A stretch of DNA of 64,000 nucleotides from positions 186,001 to 250,000 of the forward strand of contig CAJHNH020007924.1 in the NCBI GenBank assembly GCA_905116865.2. The letters are read 5' to 3'. Positions 22,610 through 34,499 of this stretch are shown here, piece after piece. Under the pieces are notes generated by a model. That model searched no databases and was not told the origin of the DNA. It saw nothing but the letters and a program-made list of their open reading frames with translations. Origin of the DNA: Candidula unifasciata. Taxonomy: Eukaryota; Mollusca; Gastropoda; Stylommatophora; Geomitridae. Both the position numbers and the translations under genes were made by a program. Within the stretch, counting starts at the first letter, position 1. The number at the start of each line of letters is the position of its first letter.

Positions 22610-23905
22610 CCTATAATATCTTGATGACTGCACTGAAAGAGAAAAAGGTCAGTCCATGGCTAGTGAATTGGGTTGTAGCTGTCCTGTATTCACGTCGGGT
22701 TGCTCTCCGTCTGGGCTCACAACCTCAGAATCATGCAGTTTGGACCAGGAATGCCCCATGGATCCGCCATCTTGCCTGTGCTCTTTAACGTGTATACGAG
22801 CAAGATTGCAAGCCTAGAAGCACAAGGAGTTGGAAGGATACTGACTTTTACATATGATATACTTCCATTTAGGCAGGGGGAAGAGAGTGAACAAACAGCC
22901 CGGGAGCTACAAGCAACAGAAGACAAAGTGAATGAGTGGTGTACAGAAATAAGGGCTGTCGTCCACCCGGAAAAGAGGTATGTTTTGTGGTGTTGACCAT
23001 GGCTGCAATTGACATAGAGCACAGAATGCTTTTTGCACTATATCAGCACCTGATCCTCTCAGGGGTTGATTATGGTCTGGGACTGCTTACCATCTCAAAG
23101 AGCCAGATGGACAAACTAGAGCGCACATAGAACGTAGCTAAACAAGTCATTCTGGCTTGCATCAGTGTTACCCCAGTGGTGTGTATGCGATACATCCTTG
23201 GTTTGCCAATTGTTGCAGGTAGGTACAACGTGCTGCAGGCGAAGTAATATCTCAGGGTAGCTGCAGACACAGACCACCCTTTGCATGAAGCTCTGGGTGC
23301 AGTTAAGGATCAGTGGCTGATAAGAGGGAAGTCATGGATGGCTCAGGCAGAAGACACAATTGCATTTGGTACCACAACATCCAGCTTAAAAGAATGGAGG
23401 TGGAGGCGGTCACTGCAGCTTTCCGCTGGTTAGAGAACACGACACACATACATCATGATTGTAACTGACTCAGAAAGCATGCTGAGGAAGATCAGGACAG
23501 TAATCGCTGTTTCGCTGCGATGGACACGGGTAAGGAGTATTGTCTGGATTTTTTCAACGGGCTATGCCGGTGTGTTGGGAAATGAACAGGTGGACAGACT
23601 GGCTGGCTCTGCACAACTTAGTGGAATACTGATACATGATAAGGCAGACATAGTTAGTGCCTTGTGGGAGAGCATGTACAGTTCGGAGGAGCAGATGGAT
23701 CACCAGTCTGGTGAGATTGAAGCAGAGGGGAAGTGACGAGAGGTTCTGGCAGATGCTCAAGGCTCAGAGGAAAGGCAAGACGGACGTTTAATAAGAATGA
23801 TACTGGCACCATTAGTATCGGAACTCTTCACTGGCTGCTGAAGATGGGGACGGAGCGCTTATGGGGATGCCTCAAGTGATGTCGGTTCTTGAATCAAATC
23901 AAATC
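22610..23905 (+). mobile_element. RNase H-bearing LINE, RT palm to 3' end
   Basis: The frame 22700-22996 reads PGMPHGSAILPVLFNVYTSK followed by GRILTFTYDILPFRQG; the FADD core has decayed to FTYD. Later frames give RYILGLPIVA-like text and, at 23455-23736, the RNase H domain (VTDSESMLRKIR, VLGNEQVDRLAGSA). The 3' end near 23836-23900 carries the family tail gctgaagatgggga and gatgtcg. Stops and frameshifts mark it as dead. The RT-RNase H order places it in the I-type lineages, by family knowledge. Confidence 0.82.
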
Positions 23906-24675
23906 AAATCTACAATATGTTACAATTATGTGATATCATGTGGCATCTTTGCAATATTATTAAAATAACCAAGCGTAATTTAACTAATTGACAAACATAA
24001 ATATCCATAATTGAAACAGTCTAAAACTCTAAATATCCAAATGATAATCCAGGTATGTAGAAGAGAATATTGCTGTTGAACTCTTTCAGTCTCAAACAAC
24101 GTATGATGTGTGGTTAACTCTTCTGTGAATCATAAGTAACACTGAATGTGTTCTTATACCGTATACATTTGATCAGAACATGCTCAAGAAATTTGGCTTC
24201 CTCAATATTTAGCTTCCTTCAAGGTAAGACACTCATGGATTTTCCTAGTGATAGGAATAAACTCACAGGGAGCAAGTACAGCAGGGATCTACCAGTCATC
24301 ATTAGAAGTCATCCTCGTCGACAAGTGTTTCGGCCCACGATTTCTCCTAGACACTTTCGGAGGTGGGCCCACCTGAGTTCATGAAGCTCAGGGCTGGTAC
24401 CCTGCTGCACGAAATTACCGGATGGTGTTTTTCTTTCGGATAGGGACAAGACGACTTGGTGATTTGCAGAAGGTACTGTGAGAAAAGAAGTCGTCGCGGC
24501 AGCCTAATTAGAACAGTCAGCGTACCTGGACGACCGAGCGACAAGCTTACGATTGGTATCCCGGACACATGTTGGACTTTTGTTAGCAGGTGGCAGAGGA
24601 ACACTGGCAGACAATTCGGACACGATGGACTTTCAAGGGGTGAGAAACCCTTTTCCGCTAGACACCCGGACCAGC

Positions 24676-25368
24676 TCACCGAGGCCCGTCCCCTATGTTG
24701 TTCCGTTGCGTCCAAAGCCAACTCGAGGCCCTTTCGGCTGCCTCGCCCAGTTTTTCAAGTGTTCGTTTCCGTTCATTAGCGCGCAATCCTAGTTCTTTAA
24801 CCACATTGTACAGTGAAGTGGAGACGAGACCTCGCGATCCCACTTTGACGGCAAAGACACGTACCGTGTACGCCTCGTTTCTCCTCAGACAGGCTGCTAA
24901 ATCACTGTATTTCTCGAGCTTATACATGTGATTTTCGTCCATACGGGACAGTCAGCTCAATCAGGATGAGCTGCCGTTTCTCCGCAGAGTGGAGAACTAT
25001 GTCAGGTCGCAGACCGGTCTTCCGGATTAACTCAGGGTACCTTTCATGGCCCGGCAGATCAACCGCCAGTAACCAGTCCCTCGCAGAGTCTAGCACAGAT
25101 GGAGCGAATGCGTTTCGTTGACCTTACCTTTTTGAACCTGCCCAGCCTTGAGGAAGCGTATGGGGACGACGGTAGGACTAGCTCTAGCGTTAGCCCGCAT
25201 CCTAGCCTGATCAACAACGGCTGCTAACTCTTTTAGCACCTTGTTGTGTCGCCAGGTATATCGGCCTTGACCTAGGGCTTTCCTGCATGCGGACAGAATA
25301 TGTTTGAGAGTCTGCTTCGCTTTACACAACGGGCAAGTCGGATCGTTAGTCGCAGACCACTTAACCAT
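24676..25368 (-). pseudogene. R2-like zinc knuckle and PD-(D/E)XK endonuclease
   Basis: The first part reads DPTCPLCKAKQTLKHILSAC, a CCHC-type knuckle. After a stop near 25090, frames continue with TGLRPDIVLHSAEKRQLI and LIELTVPYG, the RPD and E-TVP motifs of the restriction-like endonuclease. A frameshift near 24940 then leads to KYSDLAACLRRNEAYTVRVF, GSRGLVSTSLYNVVKELGL and the RASSWLWTQRN end. In a working element this nuclease nicks the target strand that primes reverse transcription. At least two disruptions make it non-functional. Confidence 0.85.
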
Positions 25369-25382
25369 GTTAACACCGGACG

Positions 25383-25937
25383 TTAATACATCGTACGCCG
25401 AACGATAAAGCTAAGTCGCAGCGGGGTCATTCGCCAGATCTCACCCCATGTGAGTATTCTTGGCAATGCGCTCTCCAGGCTGACCCAATGGCCCTGCTGC
25501 GACTGCTGGGCTGCTTTCTGGAAACGAACCTCTTTTTCGTTGTCCCTCACCTGTTGTATTACCATGTCTCGGCGTTCTTTGGCTGAGGCCTTTGACCACC
25601 AATTGACCTTCCCGTGCTCTAGGCCTCGACGGTCGGTTTGAGTGTAACCCATTATCTCCCTCAATTTTAGTGCGTTCTGCGCAGATTCAATCGCATCGAG
25701 GATTCTCCACTTCTTGAGAGCGGGCTGGACAGCGATGCCATTTGGGTCTGAAGACTCGCGCAAGAGCATGGCGAGTCTTACTTTGCCAACTTTAAACTCT
25801 TCGGTTATTGATTTGAACGGAAGTACTAGCTTAGCCTGCTTGCAATACAGAGCCACGTCGGTCAGACAAGGCGGTGCACCAATCCACTTTCTTGAGGCTG
25901 TGCTGATTTTCCTCTCCATGGTTTCCACTGCAGTCAT
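25383..25937 (-). pseudogene. R2-like region between RT and zinc knuckle
   Basis: The frame starts MTAVETMERKISTASRKW, in the same phase as the RT frame and separated from it by one stop. It is the conserved linker of R2-like proteins (WIGAPPCLTDVALY, LEHGKVNWWSKA), ending at LSFIVR, where a one-base shift moves the frame to the zinc-knuckle segment at 25368. The alignment with known elements is from memory of the family style. Confidence 0.8.
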
Positions 25938-25961
25938 CGTTACCTCGTAGACTAACAGTAG

Positions 25962-27317
25962 TCATAGGAGCTTCAGAATCAACATGAATTGGAGACACCA
26001 TACCTTAGATTTCCCGATCAGCCTGCAACGCCCAATCGCGAGCAGGCCTGTAGCCAGTGACTCGTGTATTCGCCGGACCTCCGCTCTATCAGATAACTTC
26101 GAATCGTAAACGCGACCGAGGCTCTTCACCGGTTCCTCCAGAACCGTGGGGATCTTGTTCCTTGCCACCGTAAAACTGGTTGCCGACACCTTGCCCTTAA
26201 GGATAGACAGACTCCTTGACTTCTGCGGTTTGAACTGCATACCGCTCCATTGGACCACCGCGTCCAATCTTTTCAGGATCGTGCGGGCAGACTCCTCGCT
26301 ACCCGTTATAATAGTCGTGTCATCCATAAATGCACGTAATGGCGGCATCCAGTAGGCCCCATCCAACATGATCTGCATGGCCATGACAAACAGTACTGGT
26401 GAGATCGTACAGCCCATAGCTATCCCAATCTGCAACTCAGTCCAACTTGTGGTAAACGTCGAAGTAGAGAAGCGCAAAGCGAACTTGGAGAAATATTGCT
26501 CGATCATTTGATTGATCTGTGCCGGTACGTGAAACATGCGAAGGGCTCGCCACAGTAGCCTATGGGGGACTGACCCGTAGGCGTTGGCTAAATCCAACCA
26601 TATTACTTGCAATTCGGTTCTCTCATGCTTGGCTCTCTGGATAGCCTCCCAAATCATGGTCGCGTGTTTAAGGCACCCAGGAACGCCTGGAATACCACCC
26701 TTCTGAACACTCGTATCGATGTACTTGTTAGCCCTCAAATACTGTGTGAGCCGGCGAGCCATGACCGAGAAGAATATCTTACCCTCGACATTCAACAGTG
26801 AGATGGGCCTGAATTGAAAAAGACTCTTCGAGTCCTGCTCTTTGGTAATGTAGACCCCATTTGCCTTTTGCCACTCTGGACATATGTGTTTGCGGATCCA
26901 CGCTTGTCTCAACAAGACGTGAAGCATTTTTAGGATTTTTGGGCAACGCTTGTAAAGAACGTACGGAACACCATTCGGACCTGAGGCAGACTTACCGCTG
27001 GCCTTTTTGACAACTTCCTCAACCTCAGACCAAAGGGGAGGTACCATTTTGAATGGTACCTTCGGCAACTCAGGCTGCTTGAGGCCGCTAAGGATCTCTG
27101 GATTGTCATCGAGAGGCTCTCTCCTCTTTTTGTCAGAGTACATCTTGCATAGATGTAACTCAAGCTCTTCCTTACTGACAACCAGAGTCCCAGACTTCAG
27201 TTGCTCGAATAGACCTCGGGCAAACTGATACGGGTCCCTAAAGAATTTCTCTCGCTCCCTTTTGGTTCTTCTCCTGTTATTACAGAAACGCTCAGCGCGA
27301 CAGAGGGCACTCTGCAT
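25962..27317 (-). pseudogene. R2-like reverse transcriptase region
   Basis: This 451-codon frame contains SGKSASGPNGVPYVLYK, FRPISLLNVEGKIF, VIWLDLANAYGSVPH, GIAMGCTISPVLFVMAMQ and catalytic AFMDDTTIITG (FMDD in place of the usual FADD/YADD), then the thumb. An in-frame TGA follows CLQFMLILKLL, and the next segment continues in the same frame at 25937. The palm aspartates are preserved, so the fold is intact to that stop. Confidence 0.9.
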
Positions 27318-27990
27318 TCTTTAAATGCAACCAAACTTCGTACAGCCCCTCCCGTTCGCTGCCTGAAGCGGCTTTGAACCGTTTTCTGAGGGCATTCTTG
27401 TCCGCCCGACACTTCAGAATGTCCCTCTGCCTCCTGCTAGTATTCTGCTTGGCACCCGGCTGTGCCTTTTCTACTGTCCCGAACTCACGGGAGCAGTGTT
27501 CATATATTACATCACCAAATTTTGTAAGCTTGTCGCCTAATGACTTCTTGTTTAAATCATGTTTAAGTATCTCACATAATGTAGCCTCCAACTTACACCA
27601 CACCACCTTATCGCTCGCAGGTGGAAACCTGATCTTGGAACGCACTTCCTCAGAAATCATCAAAGGTGCTCCTCCGCAATCGAAGACGTGGGCCTCTCCG
27701 GGCGAGTGGGTTTCACCCTGCCCGTCGTTCCCTAATGACTCAGAAACTACCACAGGAGTAGTAGTTTTGCGACGGCGTTTACTGCGTGGAGCACCCTCGC
27801 ATTTCATTCTTCCGGCATGCGTTCTCAGACTATGCAACCCCGTGAAGCTCTTTCCACATGTACAGTGCCAGCCCGGATGTTGGGCGAGTATCTGAGTCCG
27901 GGGGCTAGCATTGTCGTCACCGAGAGTATCAATTTGAATGGGCCCTTCATCCTCCCCCCCCCCCTTCCTTTCGGGGGGCCCTGGGGGCAT
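27292..27990 (-). pseudogene. R2-like ORF, N-terminal part with C2H2 zinc finger
   Basis: This open frame of 232 codons starts MPPGPPERKGGGEDEG and contains WHCTCGKSFTGLHSLRTHAG followed by RMKC, a single C2H2-type finger as used by R2-like proteins to contact target DNA. A basic SKRRRK stretch follows. Its C-terminal end overlaps the RT frame by 26 bp in another phase, so a frameshift near 27300 separates them. The start codon follows two hairpins in the 5' leader. Confidence 0.85.
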
Positions 27991-28187
27991 ATTTCTATTT
28001 GGTTTTGCGAAATCGGAGGTATTATACTGTGTTAGGGGTGATCAACCCGGTCCACAGTCGACATCAGTCTACAGATGTCAGTTTTCCCCCCGGCGATACC
28101 GGGGGGCCAGTCTTTCCATAGGTGTCACAAGGTCTTTCCCGAGAGTCACCATTCTTTCATGGTAGTCTTGTGGGCTAGCCACGTACA

Positions 28188-28265
28188 ATAGGAATAAACT
28201 CACAGGGAGCAAGTACAGCAGGGATCTACCAGTCATCAGTAGAAGTTATCCTCGTCGACAAGTGT
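28188..28265 (-). repeat. 78-bp copy of the R2-like element's 3' end at its 5' border
   Basis: This segment matches 24251-24328 with two differences. The same segment is also recognisable at 18330-18415 inside another 3' fragment of the family, so it belongs to the element rather than being only a host target duplication. Confidence 0.85.
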
Positions 28266-28324
28266 GATGATATATACATGTGCATATGTCATGTAAAACA
28301 TTTTAGTACTTAAAGAGTTAAGTT

Positions 28325-29880
28325 ATTACTGATACCATAAAATCAACATATTTCATGGTAGCAGACAGTGAACCAGTGCTTATGACACTTAACAGCGTTA
28401 TACAAAGCAAACAGGGTACAGCCATGAGGGTACTTCTGGGATATACAATAGATACCCTAATATTAAGTATGCTTGCACTGCCGACTGTTACAGCTGCAAG
28501 CAAATTCATATCTCAGAGTAGTGCCAAAACAAAACATAACTCTTGCATGAAACCCTAGATCTGTTTAGGGTGACAGACTGAAAAAAAAGGAAGGTCTTGA
28601 ATGGTTCAAGCTGAAGACACAGTTAGACTTGTGTAAGCTTGATAATATTTGGAAGGAGTGGAGTGGTCAATGTCTGAGCAACAATCAGATGTGTAAGGTT
28701 CTAAATACTGGATGTGGAGTTCAAAGACATGCCAGTGAGTACTGCAGAAGTAGAAGTTTAACAACTGGTTCATGGCAATTTCCACCAAGATGATGTCATT
28801 ATACAGATGGCTCTGTTTTGAGAGGCAGAAAAGTGCTAGGGGTTTCATAGTAAAAGTGATTGGATGTTGCTGACAGCAATGAAGCTCGCTTTTGATACCA
28901 CAACATACAGTTTGAGAATGGAGGCGGAGACAGTCGCTGCAGCCTTCAGGTGTATACAATGTCATGATTGTAACTGATTCACATGGCATATTAAGAAACG
29001 ATTGCTATATGCAGAGTGGCAAGCATGGCTTTAGAGGTCCCTGTTAGTTAGTGTCCAAGTAATGATTTCCAGCCCAGACACATCATTATTGGCCATTTAT
29101 TCCTGCTTGCTAACCTTTCACACTCGCTAGTCTAAGTCAGAGGTAAGTCAAGTTGTGTTCTGTAATGTTTATGTGAGCGATAAATACAGTGTGTTTCACT
29201 CATTGTTCTGAAGGGCCTGCAACATTACGTATATTTTAGCCTTCTCAGACTTCAGTACGCCATGAATTTACTTCAGTTGTCAGCACTGATGACCGACAAG
29301 TAGGCTGCAATCTCTCGTGGGACGTAGGCTGAGGCTGTGGGGTTGTGGGGTTGTGGGGGGGGGGGGGGGGGGGTGTGGTTAGAGCCAGTTCTAGATATTC
29401 TTGGGTCGTTAAAAGCTGTCACATCGTGTAATATAGAGCAAGCAAGCTTCATTGCCGGTGAGAGCCACAAAGAAAATAAAACTTGACTCCCCTGTAACAG
29501 AGAGTGGCACGTGTGAAAGGTCAACAAGCATGAATGAAAGGCCAATCCTGGTTTGCCTGGGTCAGAAATCGTAAGTTGTACCTCCTTTGCATATTTTCTC
29601 TAGGTCAATGTGCTGGGTAATGAACAGAAAGAAAGACTGGCTGGTTCTGCACATTTTTGTGGTGAGCTGATGCACCACAAGCTAGATGTTATAAGGGTAC
29701 TTTAGAGGCGAGTGAACAGAGGCACTGTGAGGAGTGACCAGGGATAAGACCGACTCTCAATACTCAGGAGAAAGACGATACGGACAAGCAATCAGACTGT
29801 TAATGGTAACAGCGGAACTGTAACTCTGCGTCTGTCGCTAAAGATGAATGTCCCGAGTGCTATGATGTCGATTTATAACA
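28325..29880 (+). mobile_element. RNase H-bearing LINE, split by a ~525-bp insertion
   Basis: Degenerate RT/RNase H sequence runs from about 28325 to 29057 and resumes at about 29583 with gctgggtaatgaacag, the RNase H motif region. The 3' tail ends at about 29875. The interruption (29058-29582) contains a long poly-G tract and matches nothing else that I could place in the window. No long frame survives. Confidence 0.7.
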
Positions 29881-30131
29881 CTTAACAGACACATAAGTGA
29901 GCTCTCCTTGCAATAACGGTCGCTAGTTGGACGGCGACGGCAGCTTCGTCGGAGTTAAGTCCCCTGGCTGCAGTGCAATTACGGAGTGGAATGTCCCGAG
30001 TGCTATGATGTCGATTTATAACACTTAACAGACACATAAGTGAGCTCTCCTTGCAATAACGGTCGCTAGTTGGACGGCGACGGCAGCTTCGTCGGAGTTA
30101 AGTCCCCTGGCTGCAGTGCAATTACGGAGTG
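29846..30131. repeat. 143-bp tandem duplication
   Basis: 29846-29988 and 29989-30131 appear identical. Each unit holds the RNase H LINE tail (gaatgtcccgagtgctatg) and the left inverted arm of the adjacent DNA element. Confidence 0.9.
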
Positions 30132-30515
30132 TAAAAGAGGGAACGAAACAAATGACATAATTAGGGCTAGGGGTAGGGTTAGGGTAACATATGTAACGTC
30201 GAGTACTTAACCACAATGACGGCCGCTATATCTGATAATTTTCTATGCTCAGCTAGCCACCGCAACCACGCGAGCTTATCGCTCATTAAGGCATACAGAT
30301 CCGCAGGAGTCACATCCGTGGCCACTAAGTCTTGCGTCGCAAGAACGCGGTCACTAATGTGAGTCGCAGCGCGGGGTCTAGACGACATGGTGAACTCAAT
30401 TTGTTTTGTGATTCGTGGCTTGTCCACTCCGTAATTGCTCTGCAGCCAGGGGACTGAACTCCGATAAAGCGGCCGTCGCCGTCCAAGGATCGACCGCTAT
30501 TGCAAGGAGAACCCA
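30044..30515 (-). mobile_element. DNA element with ~90-bp inverted ends and a short ORF
   Basis: The left arm (tctccttgcaataacgg, then ggacggcgacggcagc and cccctggctgcag) is repeated in inverse at 30425-30515. Inside, a minus frame at 30179-30427 encodes RPRAATHISDRVLATQD and YALMSDKLAWLRWLAEHRKL, which resembles the start of ISXO2/Merlin-type transposases only weakly. Telomere-like TTAGGG text lies at 30161-30186. The left arm is present twice because of a 143-bp tandem duplication. Confidence 0.65.
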
Positions 30516-31550
30516 GTTATTAACATTAAGTTTCATTAACACAGTAGCCGACCCCCAACAGCCATTTTAGCTCTTTCCAAGAATACAAACGTTTGCCTGA
30601 AGAACATAACATCGGAGAATCAAATATGAACCCACTTTGCAAAAGTGCATGAATAATAGAGTACATCCTGACACTGTCAGTGCACCTACTACAGACAGAT
30701 AAACTCCCTACCAACTTGAGAGCTGCAGCCCACACTCTGCCATTGTAGCGGGACTCACTTCTGCTGCTAGATTTTTTAAAAGTTGCTTGTGAAAGTTGGT
30801 GAAACGAAACATTTGAAATGTAACTGGAAATTATAAACGAACATTGGTGATATAAAAGAAATATCAAGTTTGAAACAGAAAATAAATTACCGTTTTTGCA
30901 ATACTTTATAGAAATAAAACTTCGGAATCTAAAAGAAAAAATGTAAAGTAGTAACCCAGGGAATAAGGAAATGTCCAGGCTAGCACTGAGATAATTACTT
31001 TGAAAGCTAATATTAACGAAGATGGTCAACGGATAAAATAGATCCACTGTTTTCTTTCTTTAGGTGTACAGTGTCAAAAAGATTATCTTGTTTCTCATTG
31101 TACAGTGTATGTTGTAACCACAGACCACAATGTGAGGGCAAGGCAATTTCTAAATTGATTTTGATCCAAACTGCATAAATGTCTTTACAAATGATTATGT
31201 TTGTCCCTGGGCACATCTCCTTCTTTGCAGACGACAGTGTTATACTGTGCTATGAGGAGACATGAGAATCACAGCCTATGGCGATGGCGAATGCGACTAG
31301 CAAGGCCCGCTCGTGTTAATAAGAGTCTTTCACAAATGAGAGCATGGGATTTCAGGACTGTTGTTGCCATGGTGTTTATTCAGCGTGTGTGTGTGTGTGT
31401 GAGTGTGTGGTTTTTTTTCTTTCTCTTTCTCTCTCAAATGCTCAGTTCTTATCCTGTCTGCAATTATTTCTTTCATCACTCTGATTCCTTTCCTCATTTG
31501 CCCGCTCCACGCAACACGGTCCATTACATTTTGTTCAAACGAATACATAT

Positions 31551-31810
31551 CTATACCTGTATCGCTTGTACACATTTTTTTTTTATCTGAATAGAGGTCG
31601 TCCTCGACATTTTTTTACCCATCTGTAAATCACCATAAAGGATGTCCTTGGAGATTTTGCCATCCTTCATTCTCCAGGTGTGGCCAAACCACCTGAGTCT
31701 TCGTAGACTGAGCAATGAGAAAACTGGTGTAGTGCCTGCTCTTTCCAATGCCTTAGTCTTACTGATCTTGTCCTGCCACTTAAAATCATATCTAAAATAT
31801 ATACTCTACT
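31551..31810 (-). mobile_element. LINE RT C-terminal fragment
   Basis: The minus frame reads SLRRLRWFGHTWRMKDGKIS and KDILYGDLQMGKKMSR, the C-terminal end common to craniofacial-development-protein-2-like endonuclease/RT LINEs. It is followed by short simple repeats. Confidence 0.7.
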
Positions 31811-32139
31811 ACTTCTGCACCTGCCAACTGATATTTTTAATTTCTGCCAATATTGTACTGAGACGTATAGGGGAAAAGGGTAAGTGGGAGAGGAGGAGGG
31901 CAGTGGTGTTTGTTACGCCTAATAGGTTGTTGTTGCTTGAACTAGGCATATTATAAGAACGTGTTACTTTACCTTTTTGCATTTTATGAAGTTTGTTTCC
32001 TTATATCCTAAGAATGCGTTACTTTAAAAATCTTAACACCAAAAAAAAAATTATTTTAACTCATCACATCCTAAGAATGTGTTACTTTATCTCGTTACAT
32101 CCTAAGAGATGCATGGACCTCAGAACTACACAAAATCGC

Positions 32140-33780
32140 GCCGGGACTTATCCAGGCATCTGCAATTTCCCTATTACTCTTTAATTTGTATACAAGCAGG
32201 ATGACAGAACTTGGAGCACCAGGTGGTAGAAGGATATTGACATTTGAAGATGATGTTTTTGCATATAGACAGGGGCGCGATAGGCAACAGACAACCGGAT
32301 AGCTAAAGACAACTGTAAAAAAAAAATTTTATGACTGGTGAGAAAAGATAGGTGCTGTCATCAACTCAGAAAAGACGGCTGTTTTATGGTGCTCTCTGGA
32401 CAATAAAGTTGGAAGAGCTTATGTTCAAAGTCTCACAATTAATGACAGAAAAATCAAAAAAGAAAACAAACTGAGGTACCTGGGTAACATTTCCGATAGA
32501 AACCTGCCTTTCAGTGATCATGTGAAGGCAGTTGTGGTGAAATGCCAAAAAGGATTGAATGCTCTCAAGATTATGGCCGCAATGGACATGAAACAAAGAA
32601 TGCTATTCGCAATGTCGCAGCATGTAATCATGTCGGTAATAGATTATGGTCTTGGAATGCTTACCATATCAAGGATAAATCTGATAAAACGCATACAGAA
32701 TGAAGCCATATGGGTAATTCAGTGATCTAGAAGAGATACCCCGGTAGTATGTGTGCGATACATACTTGCACTGCCTACTATTGCAGATAGGCTCAAAGTT
32801 TTGCAAGTAAAAACATATCTCAGAGCAGCTACAGTCAAGAAGCACCTCCTACGCGAAGCCCTAGCTAAGGATCACAGACTGAAAAGAGGAGGTCTTGGAT
32901 GGCGCAAGCTGAAGACCTAATTAAACATGTGTGCAGGCTTGATAAATTAAGACAAGAAGAGGGTCAAAGTGTCCGAGCAAGAATCTGACCTGTGTAGAGT
33001 TCTAATCACTTTAGGCCGTGAGTGCGGAGACTGGCCAGTTGGTGCTGCAGAATCAGAAGTTCAACAAATAAATAATTTCAATCCTCCCTTCCCCCTCCCC
33101 TCCCCTTTCCCCGCACCTCGGGTGATGTGATTATAAGATTTCTCTGTTTTGAGAGGGAGACCAAGTGTATGGGTTTCAAAGCAAAAGCAACAAACCCTAT
33201 CATATGATATCACAATATAGTTTAAGAATGGAGGTGGAGGCAGTGACTACAGCCTTCCGCTGGCTTGAGAATTAGCTGCACACACATGTCTTAATTGTAA
33301 CTGACTCACATAGCATGTTGAGAAAGATGGAGACAGCTATGCTCCGTGCAGAGTGACAAGCATCGCTTCAGAGATCCCGAGTAGTTAGTGTCCTTTGGAT
33401 ATTTTCCCCATGTATGCCGATGTGTTAGAAAACGAGCAGACTGAGAGACTGGCCGGGTCTGCACCACTTCGGGATGAACTGATGTATCACAAGCTAAACG
33501 TTGTGAGGGTCCCTTTGGAGTCAGTGAACAGTGCAGAGGCACAAAAAGATCATTATGATCTTAGGAGAATGACGCTGCGCTGCGAGGAGTTACCAGGGGA
33601 TCTGGCCAATGCTCAACACTCAAGGGAAAGGCGAGACGGATATATATATATATATATATAGTTAAACAGTTACTGGTGCCATCGGAACTAAAACTATTCG
33701 TTTGCTGATGAAAATTGGGGACGTGTCCCGAATGCTGTGATGTCGATTCCTTATTCAATATTCAAAAGCATTCAACATTC
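32140..33780 (+). mobile_element. RNase H-bearing LINE, longest RT-RNase H copy
   Basis: Starting near 32140 the plus strand encodes LLFNLYTSRMTELGAPGGRR and LTFEDDVFAYRQG (FEDD for FADD), then RYLGNISDRNLPFSDHVK, the RYILALPTIADRLKVLQ region and RNase H (VTDSHSMLRKME, VLENEQTERLAGSAPL). It ends with the family tail near 33720-33780. Frameshifts and stops are present. A short (TA)n run at 33642-33660 interrupts the 3' part. Confidence 0.82.
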
Positions 33781-34499
33781 ATAAATCTTGAGAATCTATT
33801 ACTTTAACTAGTTACATCCTAAGAATCTGCTGTTACTTTAACCAAAACACGCTTGGGCTTTCAAGACGTTAAAACTTTACCAAATTCATGAGACAGAAGA
33901 AGTTAAAAGGTAAACAATTAGGACAGAATGTAACACTCGATCGGACACATATTAACAACTATGGTCCTGAAACCCTATGCTATAGTTGTAAAAGACGCGG
34001 GAAGGTTTTGCTAGTCACTCTCCACCACCATCGGCTGTGGTCCAATGACTCCTCATAGTGCAACATAACACTATTGTCTGGAAAGACGGAAAGGTGCCAG
34101 TCAATCATGGATGGTGCACATGCAGTTTGAGAAAAGTCGAGCATGTCAACAAAAGCGTGGTTGCTTAATACATAAAGAGACCTGTTCCTCTGCTGTTGGG
34201 ATTTTTTAGTTTCAATCCCACAACCATGATTTTTTTTTGTCTCTGGTGTTACGTAACGGTACGTACTACCGGTACATTTTAAAGACGTCATCTTGTTTTT
34301 AGTGCTACTCTAGTATATACTCTGTGGTGAGTACCGGCACCTTTTTGTAGACACGTTGTGAAGAGTGCCGGCGCACTTTCTTCTTTAAAAAAAAGCCCTG
34401 CCTACACCTCATCTGGCTTCTGTACCCGGGGTCAAGTGCGCAGACACAATTAGAATACGGAAAGGGGAAGAGGGGGGGGGGGGGGGGGAAGAACTTTGC

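Larger units (their letters stand above)
24251..28187 (-). mobile_element. R2-like LINE with restriction-like endonuclease, broken
   Basis: Read on the minus strand, the order is 5' UTR (about 28187-27991), N-terminal C2H2 finger, RT, zinc knuckle, PD-(D/E)XK endonuclease and 3' UTR. This is the layout of R2/NeSL-type non-LTR elements, which insert by target-primed reverse transcription and are often site-specific. Frameshifts near 27300, 25375 and 24940 and one in-frame stop near 25960 break the single long frame. Directly upstream (28188-28265) is a 78-bp copy of the element's own last 78 bp (24251-24328). The region is richer in G and C than its surroundings. Confidence 0.9.

Noticed and set aside
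24251..28265. The 78-bp direct repeats as an ordinary long target-site duplication
   Set aside because: The same segment is present in the independent 3' fragment at 18.3-18.4 kb, so it belongs to the element; a coincidence with a repeated target cannot be fully excluded.
24080..28320. A piggyBac-like element enclosing the R2-like element (ttgaactctttcag / cttaaagagttaa)
   Set aside because: The left border lacks TTAA and the end similarity is only about ten bases.
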